Source: an uncultured Ruminococcus sp.
GTDB lineage: Bacteria > Bacillota > Clostridia > Oscillospirales > Acutalibacteraceae
Assembly (NCBI GenBank): GCA_902803035.1
Contig: CADCON010000231.1
Location: 1 to 5,186, forward strand
Direction: 5' to 3'
Length of the DNA stretch: 5,186 nt
The translations under genes were made by a program, and so were the position numbers. Below the pieces are notes generated by a model. The model saw only the letters and a program-made list of their open reading frames with translations. It ran no database searches and was not told the DNA's origin. This document shows positions 1-5,054 of this stretch, in pieces; position 1 is the stretch's first letter, and each line of letters starts with the position of its first letter.

Positions 1-5
1 CCGCA

Positions 6-82
6 TGGTAGCGGCAATTGGATTCGAACCAACGACACTGCGGGTATGAACCGCATGCTCTAGCCAACTGAGCTATGCCGCC
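6..82 (-). tRNA. tRNA-Met (anticodon CAT), elongator type
   Basis: Read on the minus strand this folds into a complete cloverleaf. The 7-bp acceptor stem is GGCGGCA with TGCCGCT (first pair G-U), followed by discriminator A and an encoded CCA (6-8). The D-arm contains AGCTCAGTTGGCTAGAGC. The anticodon stem TGCGG/CCGCA encloses the loop TTCATAC, with CAT at 46-48. The T-loop is TTCGAAT on a 5-bp stem. Initiator tRNA is unlikely because there is a G1-U72 pair rather than a C-A mismatch, and the anticodon stem lacks the three G-C pairs. The lysidine-modified tRNA-Ile(CAU) normally has a different acceptor sequence in Bacillota. Elongator Met is therefore the best reading. It carries methionine to internal AUG codons. 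Confidence 0.95.
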
Positions 83-123
83 AAATATCGAGATGCGCTG
101 CCTTTCCTTGCAGCAGCTTAATG

Positions 124-152
124 ATTATATAATATTATCCCGATGTTGTCAA
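124..152 (-). promoter_or_regulatory. Sigma-A promoter of the tRNA-Met gene
   Basis: On the minus strand a perfect -35 TTGACA (147-152) and a perfect -10 TATAAT (124-129) are separated by exactly 17 bp. The predicted start is near 117, giving a leader of about 35 nt before the tRNA. That leader can form a small GCTGC/GCAGC stem (97-101 with 110-114). The bases upstream of the -35 (153-190) are very AT-rich and could act as an UP element, as expected for a stable-RNA promoter. Confidence 0.85.
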
Positions 153-201
153 GCAAATAATCGATTGTTTACATATTATTCATAATTATTTCTTTGCCCT
201 G

Positions 202-260
202 TCGCCGCGAAACTTTCGCCGCGAAACTATCGCCGCGAAACTATCGCCGCAAAAATTCGC
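202..260. repeat. 14-bp GC-rich tandem repeat, about four copies
   Basis: The unit TCGCCGCGAAACTA starts at 202, 216 and 230. The first copy ends in TT instead of TA. A degenerate fourth copy, TCGCCGCAAAAAT (13 bp), starts at 244, and a fifth TCGC stub starts at 257. The array stands out from its AT-rich surroundings and ends one base before the -35 box at 262. I cannot assign a function. It could be a length-variable element or a protein-binding array upstream of the zinc-ribbon gene promoter. The rest of the gene-free stretch 83-327 holds only the tRNA promoter, AT-rich DNA, this repeat and the next promoter. Confidence 0.9.
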
Positions 261-261
261 A

Positions 262-290
262 TTGACTCAGACAAAAACATATGCTAGAAT
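262..290 (+). promoter_or_regulatory. Sigma-A promoter of the zinc-ribbon gene
   Basis: The -35 is TTGACT (262-267), the spacer is 17 bp, and the -10 is TAGAAT (285-290) preceded by TGC, an extended -10. Transcription would begin near 297, leaving a leader of about 30 nt that contains the ribosome binding site AAGGAGGA (313-320). Confidence 0.8.
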
Positions 291-327
291 AGTGTTATTG
301 ACATGAAACAACAAGGAGGAGCTGTCA

Positions 328-945
328 ATGAAGTGTGAATACTGCGGCAAAGAGCTGAATGACAACGCCCAATTCTGCACGAATTGCGGTCACAGCACTG
401 AAAATGTCACGGAAGAAACCGACAATTCCCAGAAGCCCAAAAAAGGCGCATATTTTTTCTCTGTTCTCACTCTGATCATCGTTCTCGCTCTCGTCGGACT
501 GGGCGGTTTCCGGATTATTGACAGGGATCTGCATCCGGAGAAATTCGGTCTGACCGCGGAAGCCGCGTCCGCTTCGGATCACGGCGGCATCGACGGCCAG
601 CTCATCGGGAAGTGGCTTTGCACCGACCCCGCCGCCGCCGATTACAAGGATACCGATCACGGCATTGAAATCCGCGCCATTCTCTCGCTTTCGGAGGACG
701 GAGCGTTTACGCTGAACTACGAGCTGACCAACGCCGGCATTCTGGCAAAGGCTCTCACTGTCAACGGTTCCTACGCGACAGAGGACGGCATGATCACCTT
801 TTTTCCCGACAACGCCACCGAAGCCAAGAAATTCTTCAAAAATCACGGTGAAAATCCTTCCTTCGTGTATTCCGTCGAGAAGAATATCTTCACGCTGACC
901 TACGAAAACGGAAAGGAAATCATTTTTACCGCGGCGGAGAATTAA
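328..945 (+). CDS. Zinc-ribbon, single-pass membrane protein of unknown function
   Basis: A 205-aa protein in three parts. Residues 1-22 form a short zinc ribbon with two CxxC knuckles (Cys3, Cys6, Cys17, Cys20). Residues 23-40 are a polar linker ending in PKKG. Residues 41-62 are one hydrophobic helix. The positive charges before the helix place the zinc ribbon in the cytoplasm and the rest outside. Residues 92-203 begin with LIGKW and alternate short strands (LSLSEDGAFTLNYEL, GSYATEDGMITFF, FVYSVEKNIFTLTYENG), a pattern typical of small lipocalin-like or other beta-barrel domains found in Bacillota exported proteins. The start is set by AAGGAGGA 7 nt before the ATG. The gene is monocistronic, with its own promoter and a strong terminator just after the stop. 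The layout is common in Clostridia, but I know of no assigned role. Zinc binding and surface exposure are inferences from sequence. Confidence 0.85.
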   Translation: MKCEYCGKELNDNAQFCTNCGHSTENVTEETDNSQKPKKGAYFFSVLTLIIVLALVGLGGFRIIDRDLHPEKFGLTAEAASASDHGGIDGQLIGKWLCTDPAAADYKDTDHGIEIRAILSLSEDGAFTLNYELTNAGILAKALTVNGSYATEDGMITFFPDNATEAKKFFKNHGENPSFVYSVEKNIFTLTYENGKEIIFTAAEN

Positions 946-962
946 TTTTCCCTCCCCGCCCG

Positions 963-1018
963 AAAAAACAACGGACCGCCAACGCGCCAATGAGCAGCGC
1001 GGCGGTCCGTTGTTTTTT
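963..1018. terminator. Bidirectional rho-independent terminator between convergent genes
   Basis: A perfect 18-bp inverted repeat (963-980 with 1001-1018) has arms that run from six A to six T around a GC-rich stem (CAACGGACCGCC). The 20-nt loop can form a further GCGC/GCGC pairing (984-987 with 997-1000). On either strand the RNA hairpin ends in a U-run, so one element can stop both the zinc-ribbon gene (stop at 945) and the PH-domain operon (stop at 1054). Confidence 0.92.
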
Positions 1019-1053
1019 CATACTCATTTCCCGCTTTTGATGGACAATGAGAA

Positions 1054-2631
1054 TCAGTCCTCAATGGTGTCGGCAAGCTCCGCGAAATACTCGTCGGAAA
1101 TATTGTAGGAAGCCGACGTATTCTGCAATCTTGGCCCGTGAAAATGGACGTAATAGGAGCCGACGCCGAAATGCTTCTTGATCACATTCGCCCGGAGCTG
1201 CACCTCCTGCACCGCGTCGGTCCGGATGCGGTAGGCGACCTTCCTGAAGCCGCCGCTCTGGACGCTCACCACATTGTCATTCCAGTCGAGCGTGGTATTC
1301 CTGTACGACAGCAGCCTGTTTGCGATAACGCCCCCGAAAAGCACCAGCGCGAGCGCGCCCACCAGTCCCGACGCGGCGGGAGTAAAGGACAGGCACACCG
1401 CGTACAATCCTCCGAGAATCGCGCCCCTGACAATGACCGGCCGGATAATGTGGTAGTAAATGCCCGCTTTTTTTCTCGGACGGACGTTCATCTCCGCGAC
1501 GTATTCGGGAAGAATCACGCCCAGCAGCCGGTTGAGGTCATCCGTCCTGATGATCGGCAGCAGCAGCGGCGTTTCGGTCTTTTCATCTCCGAATCCCATG
1601 CATACCGCCTCGACCGAGCAGCGGCCGAGCATCTGCTGGAACGCGTTCTGTCTGATAATGAGCGCGTGAATGTTGCGTACCTGCAGCGTGTAATTCTTTT
1701 CCGTAATCAGCCCGTAACGCACAATGACATTGCGCCCTTCTCTTGCCACGCGGAAATCGGCAAAGCGGATGGCCGCCCAGATGACCGTCCAGATATCCGA
1801 AATCAGCGCGGATAACAGGAACATCACCAGCATTCCCAGAAGCACCACCGCCAGATTGGTTCCCAGAATCACGTCTGTCGCCCGTTCGGCATAAGGCGCG
1901 ACGAAATCCAACGCCTGCTCCATAAATTCCTGCGCGATCTCGACCACGAAGAAGAAGCCCGCCACCAGCGTCCAGAAGAGTTTCCAGACGCTTGACGAAG
2001 TCAGCCCGTACAGCACGAAATCGCCCATTCCCGCGCGGATCACCCATTCCGGCTCTTTCGCCGCGACGGTGGTTTTTCCTTTCTCGGCGTCCTCGGCACG
2101 GCTGTCAAGCTCGGCGCGGCTGAGAATGAAGGCGCGGATTTCCTCGGCCTCCCTGAGCGAAAATACCAGATTCATCTCGGCGTTGTTTTTGTCCTGATTG
2201 TTGGAATAGGCTCCTGTGTCGATCTTCAGCCGGCAGGTGCCGACCATGCGTTCAAACACATTGCGACCCATGTCGATGGTATTGATCTTTTCAAAGGGAA
2301 TGGCAACGCGCTTTTTGAGGAATCTGCCGCTCTGATAGATCAGGGTGTTTTCCTCCGCCGAAACAAAGGTGTAATACCATCTGAACACGCAGAAAAGCAT
2401 AATGACCACGCTCAGCAGAATGACGGATCCTATCACGACCAGCACCGTCAGCAGTCCCGATGACATCACGAAGCCGGACGCGTTCCTCACGTCCTCCGCA
2501 ATATCCTCTCTCCCCGCCAGATTTCCGGCGATGTTGAAGGCAAAGGTGACGGCTATGACCAGAATCAGATAAATATAACGGGCGAACAGTTCAAAAATAT
2601 GGGTGAAATGACACCTTCTTTTTTCAAACAT
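1054..2631 (-). CDS. ydbT: YdbT-like membrane protein with three bacterial PH domains
   Basis: A 525-aa integral membrane protein with a repeated architecture of helix pair followed by bPH2 (PF03703-like) domain. Hydrophobic segments lie near residues 18-38 and 60-84, 213-232 and 258-284, and 398-440. The PH-like units follow at about 88-170, 290-372 and 443-522. The first unit shows the family pattern best, with SGRFLKKRVAIPFEKINTID followed by FERMVGTCRLKIDTG. The second (YGLITEKNYTLQVRNIHAL, MLGRCSVEAV) and third (SGGFRKVAYRIRTDAVQEV, HFGVGSYYVHF) are more diverged copies. The ribosome binding site GGAGGT (2639-2644) lies inside the end of the upstream gene, 7 nt before the ATG. From memory, the Bacillus subtilis ydbS-ydbT pair belongs to the sigma-W envelope-stress regulon and protects against a circular bacteriocin of the amylocyclicin type. 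Here the protective role is inferred from gene order and domain content. The biochemical mechanism is unknown. Confidence 0.85.
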   Translation of the reverse strand: MFEKRRCHFTHIFELFARYIYLILVIAVTFAFNIAGNLAGREDIAEDVRNASGFVMSSGLLTVLVVIGSVILLSVVIMLFCVFRWYYTFVSAEENTLIYQSGRFLKKRVAIPFEKINTIDMGRNVFERMVGTCRLKIDTGAYSNNQDKNNAEMNLVFSLREAEEIRAFILSRAELDSRAEDAEKGKTTVAAKEPEWVIRAGMGDFVLYGLTSSSVWKLFWTLVAGFFFVVEIAQEFMEQALDFVAPYAERATDVILGTNLAVVLLGMLVMFLLSALISDIWTVIWAAIRFADFRVAREGRNVIVRYGLITEKNYTLQVRNIHALIIRQNAFQQMLGRCSVEAVCMGFGDEKTETPLLLPIIRTDDLNRLLGVILPEYVAEMNVRPRKKAGIYYHIIRPVIVRGAILGGLYAVCLSFTPAASGLVGALALVLFGGVIANRLLSYRNTTLDWNDNVVSVQSGGFRKVAYRIRTDAVQEVQLRANVIKKHFGVGSYYVHFHGPRLQNTSASYNISDEYFAELADTIED

Positions 2632-2634
2632 GGC

Positions 2635-3171
2635 TCAGACCTCCGATCCCGCTTCCGCAGCGGTCCGGGCTTCCCCGCCCTTCTTCTGTTCCACCTTGAC
2701 GTTGACCCTTTTCTGCAAGCGGGAGCAGATGTCCTCCGCCACTTCGGTGCTAAGCTCCTGAATCTCCATCACGTCGCCGGCAGTGTGAATCTGCACGGTC
2801 GAGAGCCTGAACGGACGCTGCAGCACGCCCTGTGTCACGGCGACGTGCTGGATCCTGGAAATCGGAATCACGGTGTGCGTGCGGTAGAAGATGCCCTTCT
2901 TGATCTCAATGCGGTCGGGCGCGATCAGATACGCCCACTGAATGTACTCGATGGGCGGGTAAATGAAAATCGACAGCACCTGCACCAGCACCATCACGCC
3001 CGCGATCAGCCACCCGATCATCATCAGCGTTTCGCTGCCCTCCTCCTCGCCAATCAGCACAAATACCATTGCGACAAGCGCGGCGGCGGGAATGACCGCT
3101 AAAATCAGCGCGATAATCCTCGAAAATCTCCATTTGGTTTTCGCCTTTTTGTCTACTCTCTGAAATTCCAT
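2635..3171 (-). CDS. ydbS: YdbS-like membrane protein with one bacterial PH domain
   Basis: A 178-aa protein with a basic N-terminus (KKAKTKWRF), two membrane helices (about residues 18-40 and 49-70) and one bPH2 domain (about 78-155). The domain shows the family pattern: YLIAPDRIEIKKGIFYRTHT, VIPISRIQHVAVTQG, then LQRPFRLSTVQIHTAG. The last 20 residues are a low-complexity Ala/Glu/Gly tail. The ATG at 3171 is preceded by AAGGAG (3181-3186) with 9 nt between them. An out-of-frame ATG at 3178 is ignored. The stop is 3 bp before the start of the three-domain partner, so the two are very probably translationally coupled and may act as one membrane complex. This gene order and domain content match the B. 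subtilis ydbS-ydbT pair. The exact function is unproven. Confidence 0.85.
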   Translation of the reverse strand: MEFQRVDKKAKTKWRFSRIIALILAVIPAAALVAMVFVLIGEEEGSETLMMIGWLIAGVMVLVQVLSIFIYPPIEYIQWAYLIAPDRIEIKKGIFYRTHTVIPISRIQHVAVTQGVLQRPFRLSTVQIHTAGDVMEIQELSTEVAEDICSRLQKRVNVKVEQKKGGEARTAAEAGSEV

Positions 3172-3207
3172 TTCGCATTGCTCCTTTTGGATGTTTTTTC
3201 AGTTATC

Positions 3208-3236
3208 ATTATAAAACAGCCGCTCTTTTTTGTCAA
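3208..3236 (-). promoter_or_regulatory. Consensus sigma-A promoter of the ydbS-ydbT operon
   Basis: On the minus strand there is TTGACA (3231-3236), a 17-bp spacer and TATAAT (3208-3213), a perfect match to the housekeeping consensus. The predicted start is near 3201, giving a leader of about 30 nt. No sigma-W-like TGAAAC...CGTA promoter is seen at this position, so expression here looks constitutive rather than ECF-dependent, unlike the B. subtilis pair. Confidence 0.85.
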
Positions 3237-3247
3237 TTAACGATATG

Positions 3248-3269
3248 TAAAATCGGGTAGCCGGCCGAT
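3248..3269 (-). terminator. Possible weak terminator after the regulator/membrane-protein pair
   Basis: On the minus strand, ATCGG (3265-3269) and CCGAT (3252-3256) form a 5-bp stem around an 8-nt loop, followed by TTTTA. It lies 15 bp after the stop of the 128-aa gene and just before the ydbS promoter. The stem is short and the U-run poor, so some read-through into the PH-domain operon is plausible. Confidence 0.35.
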
Positions 3270-3283
3270 GATTCTTCGCGGGA

Positions 3284-3670
3284 TTACATCTTGCGACTGA
3301 GGATCGCCCTTGCGATCAACATGGCGATAAACTCAAGGAAAAGAATGCCAAGAGCAATCGCCATCACCTGATAATCGCCGAACTGCACGTAAACAATCCC
3401 GACGATTGCAAGGGCAACCATCACCACCTGCGCCGCGTAATAAAACGACGCGTGAAGAATAGCCTTGTTTCTTTCGTCAGTCGCTTCAATCTCCGCTTCC
3501 TTTGCGGCCTTTCCGGACGTCAGTCTGCTGATTCCCATCACCAGCATGACCATGCCGAAGCCCATCAGCCCTCCACCGAAGGCCGCCAGATTGAACCGGT
3601 AGCATACAAGTGCCCCTGCCACTGCCAGAACGCCTGCAACTACCATCACAATATACCTTGCCTTTTTCAT
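3284..3670 (-). CDS. Small four-helix membrane protein paired with an XRE regulator
   Basis: A 128-aa protein with four predicted membrane segments (about residues 5-25, 28-50, 75-96 and 100-123). A charged central loop contains ATDERNKAI (63-71). A DER(N)-type motif between two helix pairs is characteristic of small Bacillota membrane proteins of the DUF2178 type, typically encoded beside a short XRE-family regulator as here. Family assignment is from memory and tentative. AAGGAG (3681-3686) overlaps the stop of the upstream regulator gene and lies 10 nt before the ATG, so the genes are co-transcribed and probably translationally coupled. Function is unknown. The pairing suggests that the regulator controls, or responds to, this membrane protein. 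Confidence 0.8.
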   Translation of the reverse strand: MKKARYIVMVVAGVLAVAGALVCYRFNLAAFGGGLMGFGMVMLVMGISRLTSGKAAKEAEIEATDERNKAILHASFYYAAQVVMVALAIVGIVYVQFGDYQVMAIALGILFLEFIAMLIARAILSRKM

Positions 3671-3685
3671 AACACGTTTACTCCT

Positions 3686-3904
3686 TTATTTGTCGTTTGT
3701 CGGTTCATAAATAAATATTTCTTCAATCCGCAATCCAAAATAATGCGCCAGCTTGAAGGCGAGAATGATCGAGGGATTGTATTTGCCCTTTTCCAGGGAA
3801 ATGATGGTCTGTCTTGAAACCTCCATCGCGCCCGCAAGCTCCTCCTGACTGATGCCGCGTGATTTCCGCAGCGCTTCTAAATTGTTTTTCACTTTTTCTG
3901 CCAT
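3686..3904 (-). CDS. XRE/Cro-CI family transcriptional regulator (72 aa)
   Basis: A single helix-turn-helix domain fills almost the whole protein. ALRKSRGISQEELAGAMEVS with RQTIISLEKGKYNPS (residues 11-45) is the classic HTH_3 pattern, and AFKLAHYFGLRIEEIF (49-64) is the usual C-terminal dimerisation helix region. There is no sensory domain. Proteins of this size usually act as dimeric autorepressors. The start is uncertain: AAGGAG (3907-3912) is only 2 nt from the ATG at 3904, which is unusually close. A GTG at codon 5 would give the more family-like start VKNNLEALRK, but its spacing is 14 nt. The gene leads the two-gene unit with the four-helix membrane protein, and three dyad sites in its promoter region suggest autoregulation. 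Confidence 0.88.
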   Translation of the reverse strand: MAEKVKNNLEALRKSRGISQEELAGAMEVSRQTIISLEKGKYNPSIILAFKLAHYFGLRIEEIFIYEPTNDK

Positions 3905-3912
3905 CTCTCCTT

Positions 3913-3942
3913 TTCAGATGTGAAGTTAATTTGACATCTGAA
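3913..3942. promoter_or_regulatory. Near-perfect 30-bp palindrome before the XRE gene, contains operator-like site O2
   Basis: TTCAGATGT (3913-3921) and ACATCTGAA (3934-3942) are perfect 9-bp inverted arms, and the 12 bp between them are also mostly symmetrical, so 13 of 15 base pairs are matched across the dyad. Its core, GTGAAGTTAATTTGAC (3920-3935), fits the same 16-bp consensus as two other sites in the promoter. It lies in the transcribed leader one base before the ribosome binding site, so it could act as a DNA operator, as an RNA hairpin affecting translation, or both. Confidence 0.6.
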
Positions 3943-3980
3943 CGCAAAAAAATAACTGCTTCTGAAATTGTCCGGACTAT

Positions 3981-3996
3981 GTAAAGTTCGCTTTAC
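3981..3996. promoter_or_regulatory. Operator-like dyad O1 at the XRE gene transcription start
   Basis: GTAAAGTTCGCTTTAC has perfect 6-bp arms around four central bases. It begins 7 bp downstream of the -10 box and covers the predicted transcription start (about 3996), a classic repressor position. It matches GTnAAGTnnnYTTnAC, shared with the sites at 3920-3935 and 4027-4042. Confidence 0.6.
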
Positions 3997-4002
3997 GGTT
4001 CT

Positions 4003-4031
4003 ATGATAGCACATACAATCGCTTTTGTCAA
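4003..4031 (-). promoter_or_regulatory. Sigma-A promoter of the XRE/membrane-protein pair
   Basis: On the minus strand there is a perfect -35 TTGACA (4026-4031), a 17-bp spacer, and -10 TATCAT (4003-4008) preceded by TGC, an extended -10. The leader is about 90 nt, long for this window, and includes two of the three operator-like dyads. Confidence 0.82.
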
Positions 4032-4042
4032 GTATCCTTTAC
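4027..4042. promoter_or_regulatory. Operator-like dyad O3 over the -35 box
   Basis: GTCAAGTATCCTTTAC has arms GTCAAG and CTTTAC, with one mismatch to perfect symmetry. It overlaps five of the six bases of the -35 box (4026-4031) of the regulator promoter. It matches the two downstream dyads at the same conserved positions, though overlap with the -35 accounts for part of its left arm. Confidence 0.5.
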
Positions 4043-4112
4043 ATTTATTTTTTGAAAATAATATATAGTTTCCGGAATATTCAAAATAGCGTAAAACTTC
4101 ATTCCGGACGTA

Positions 4113-4121
4113 TGCTATAAT
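4113..4121 (+). promoter_or_regulatory. Extended -10 promoter of the pseudouridine synthase gene
   Basis: TGCTATAAT combines an extended TGn with a perfect -10 TATAAT (4116-4121). The bases at the expected -35 position (around 4093-4098, AAAACT) match the consensus poorly, so recognition would rest on the extended -10. Transcription would begin near 4128, about 24 nt before the chosen ATG. Confidence 0.65.
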
Positions 4122-4151
4122 ATTGACAAAAAAAATCCCAGGGTGAAAAAA

Positions 4152-5054
4152 ATGCCAGTGTTAGATTTTTCTGTACCGCCCGAAAACGACGGGATCTCGG
4201 TCTACAACTTTCTGCGCGCGAAATGCGGCGTTTCCTACCGCCTGATCAAGAAGCTCAAGCGCGTGCCGATGGGCATTACCGCCAACGGAATTCACATACG
4301 CACCATCGACCCGCTGCACGGCGGCGATGTGGTGCGGCTCCATATTCCCGACGACGAAAACCCCACCGCGCCGGTCGAACTGCCCATCGACATCATTTAC
4401 GAGGACGCACACATCGCCGTGCTCAACAAGCCGCCCCATATGCCGGTGCATCCCGCGCGGGAGCACGTCGCCGACACGCTGGCCAATGCCTTCTCCGCGC
4501 ACCTCATGCAAAACGGCGAGCCGAATGCCGCCTTCCGGGTAATCAACCGGCTCGACCGCGACACCAGCGGACTGGTGCTGACCGCCAAGAACAGCCACGC
4601 CGCCTCCCTCCTTCACGGGCACACCGACAAGGTCTACTACGCCATCTGTCAGGGAACGCTGACAGGAAACGGCACCATCGACGCGCCCATCCGGATCATG
4701 GAAGGCCACGGCATCCAGCGCGAGGTCGGGGAAGGCGGCGTCCGCGCCGTCACGCACTGGCAGGCATTGAAGAATTTTACAGTCACCGCCCCTGACGAAA
4801 AAAGATACGAGCTTACACTGTTGAAAATCCACCTTGAAACCGGGCGCACCCATCAGATACGGGTACATTTCACGTCGCTCGGAATGCCGCTGGCCGGGGA
4901 CGATATGTACGGCGGCTCCCGCGACCTGATAGCCCGTCAGGCACTCCACTGCGGACAGCTCGACTTCCGCCATCCGATCACGGGCGATAAAATGCATTTT
5001 GCCATTCCGCTCCCGGAGGATATGGCGGTGCTTTGCGGGGAGAATCCACTATGA
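4152..5054 (+). CDS. RluA-family ribosomal large-subunit pseudouridine synthase
   Basis: A 300-aa protein, a normal length for the RluA/RluD family, which isomerises uridine to pseudouridine in rRNA (23S rRNA for RluD and RluC). Residues 13-65 form an S4-like RNA-binding region. The catalytic domain starts near IIYEDAHIAVLNKPPHMPVHP (81-101). The signature INRLDRDTSGL carries the catalytic aspartate at residue 135, and RTHQIRVHFTSLGMPLAGD with MYGG is the conserved C-terminal substrate-binding block. The target uridine cannot be told from sequence, so no symbol is given. The ATG at 4152 is preferred because GGTGA (4142-4146) lies 5 nt upstream. The in-frame GTG at 4143 would lengthen the protein by three residues but lacks a spaced ribosome binding site. 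The stop overlaps the next start as ATGA, indicating an operon. Confidence 0.93.
   Translation: MPVLDFSVPPENDGISVYNFLRAKCGVSYRLIKKLKRVPMGITANGIHIRTIDPLHGGDVVRLHIPDDENPTAPVELPIDIIYEDAHIAVLNKPPHMPVHPAREHVADTLANAFSAHLMQNGEPNAAFRVINRLDRDTSGLVLTAKNSHAASLLHGHTDKVYYAICQGTLTGNGTIDAPIRIMEGHGIQREVGEGGVRAVTHWQALKNFTVTAPDEKRYELTLLKIHLETGRTHQIRVHFTSLGMPLAGDDMYGGSRDLIARQALHCGQLDFRHPITGDKMHFAIPLPEDMAVLCGENPL

Noticed and set aside
202..260. Tandem repeat as a CRISPR array
   Set aside because: Units are 14 bp and directly adjacent with no unique spacers.
325..990. Long minus-strand frame opposite the zinc-ribbon gene
   Set aside because: It is antisense to a gene with a clear promoter, ribosome binding site and CxxC motifs, crosses the terminator, and its translation is low-quality with no recognisable domain.
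1138..1815. 225-aa plus-strand frame inside the PH-domain gene
   Set aside because: The translation is rich in Arg, His, Asp and Gln, typical of an antisense shadow of GC-rich coding DNA, and it has no ribosome binding site or domain pattern.
3723..3947. Alternative 74-aa frame overlapping the XRE gene
   Set aside because: It is out of frame with the helix-turn-helix, starts inside the 30-bp palindrome, and gives a low-complexity Arg/Gly-rich product.
3944..3953. A-run (T-run on the minus strand) in the XRE leader as a possible attenuator
   Set aside because: No convincing GC-rich stem precedes the run on the minus strand; the nearest perfect hairpin (3981-3996) is about 30 nt away.
4545..4571. 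Asparagine in place of histidine before RLD in the pseudouridine synthase signature
   Set aside because: The RluA-family signature tolerates Asn at this position and the catalytic Asp135 is intact, so this is not evidence of inactivity.
4161..4997. 278-aa minus-strand frame opposite the pseudouridine synthase
   Set aside because: The sense strand carries all RluA-family motifs; the antisense frame is open only because of codon bias.
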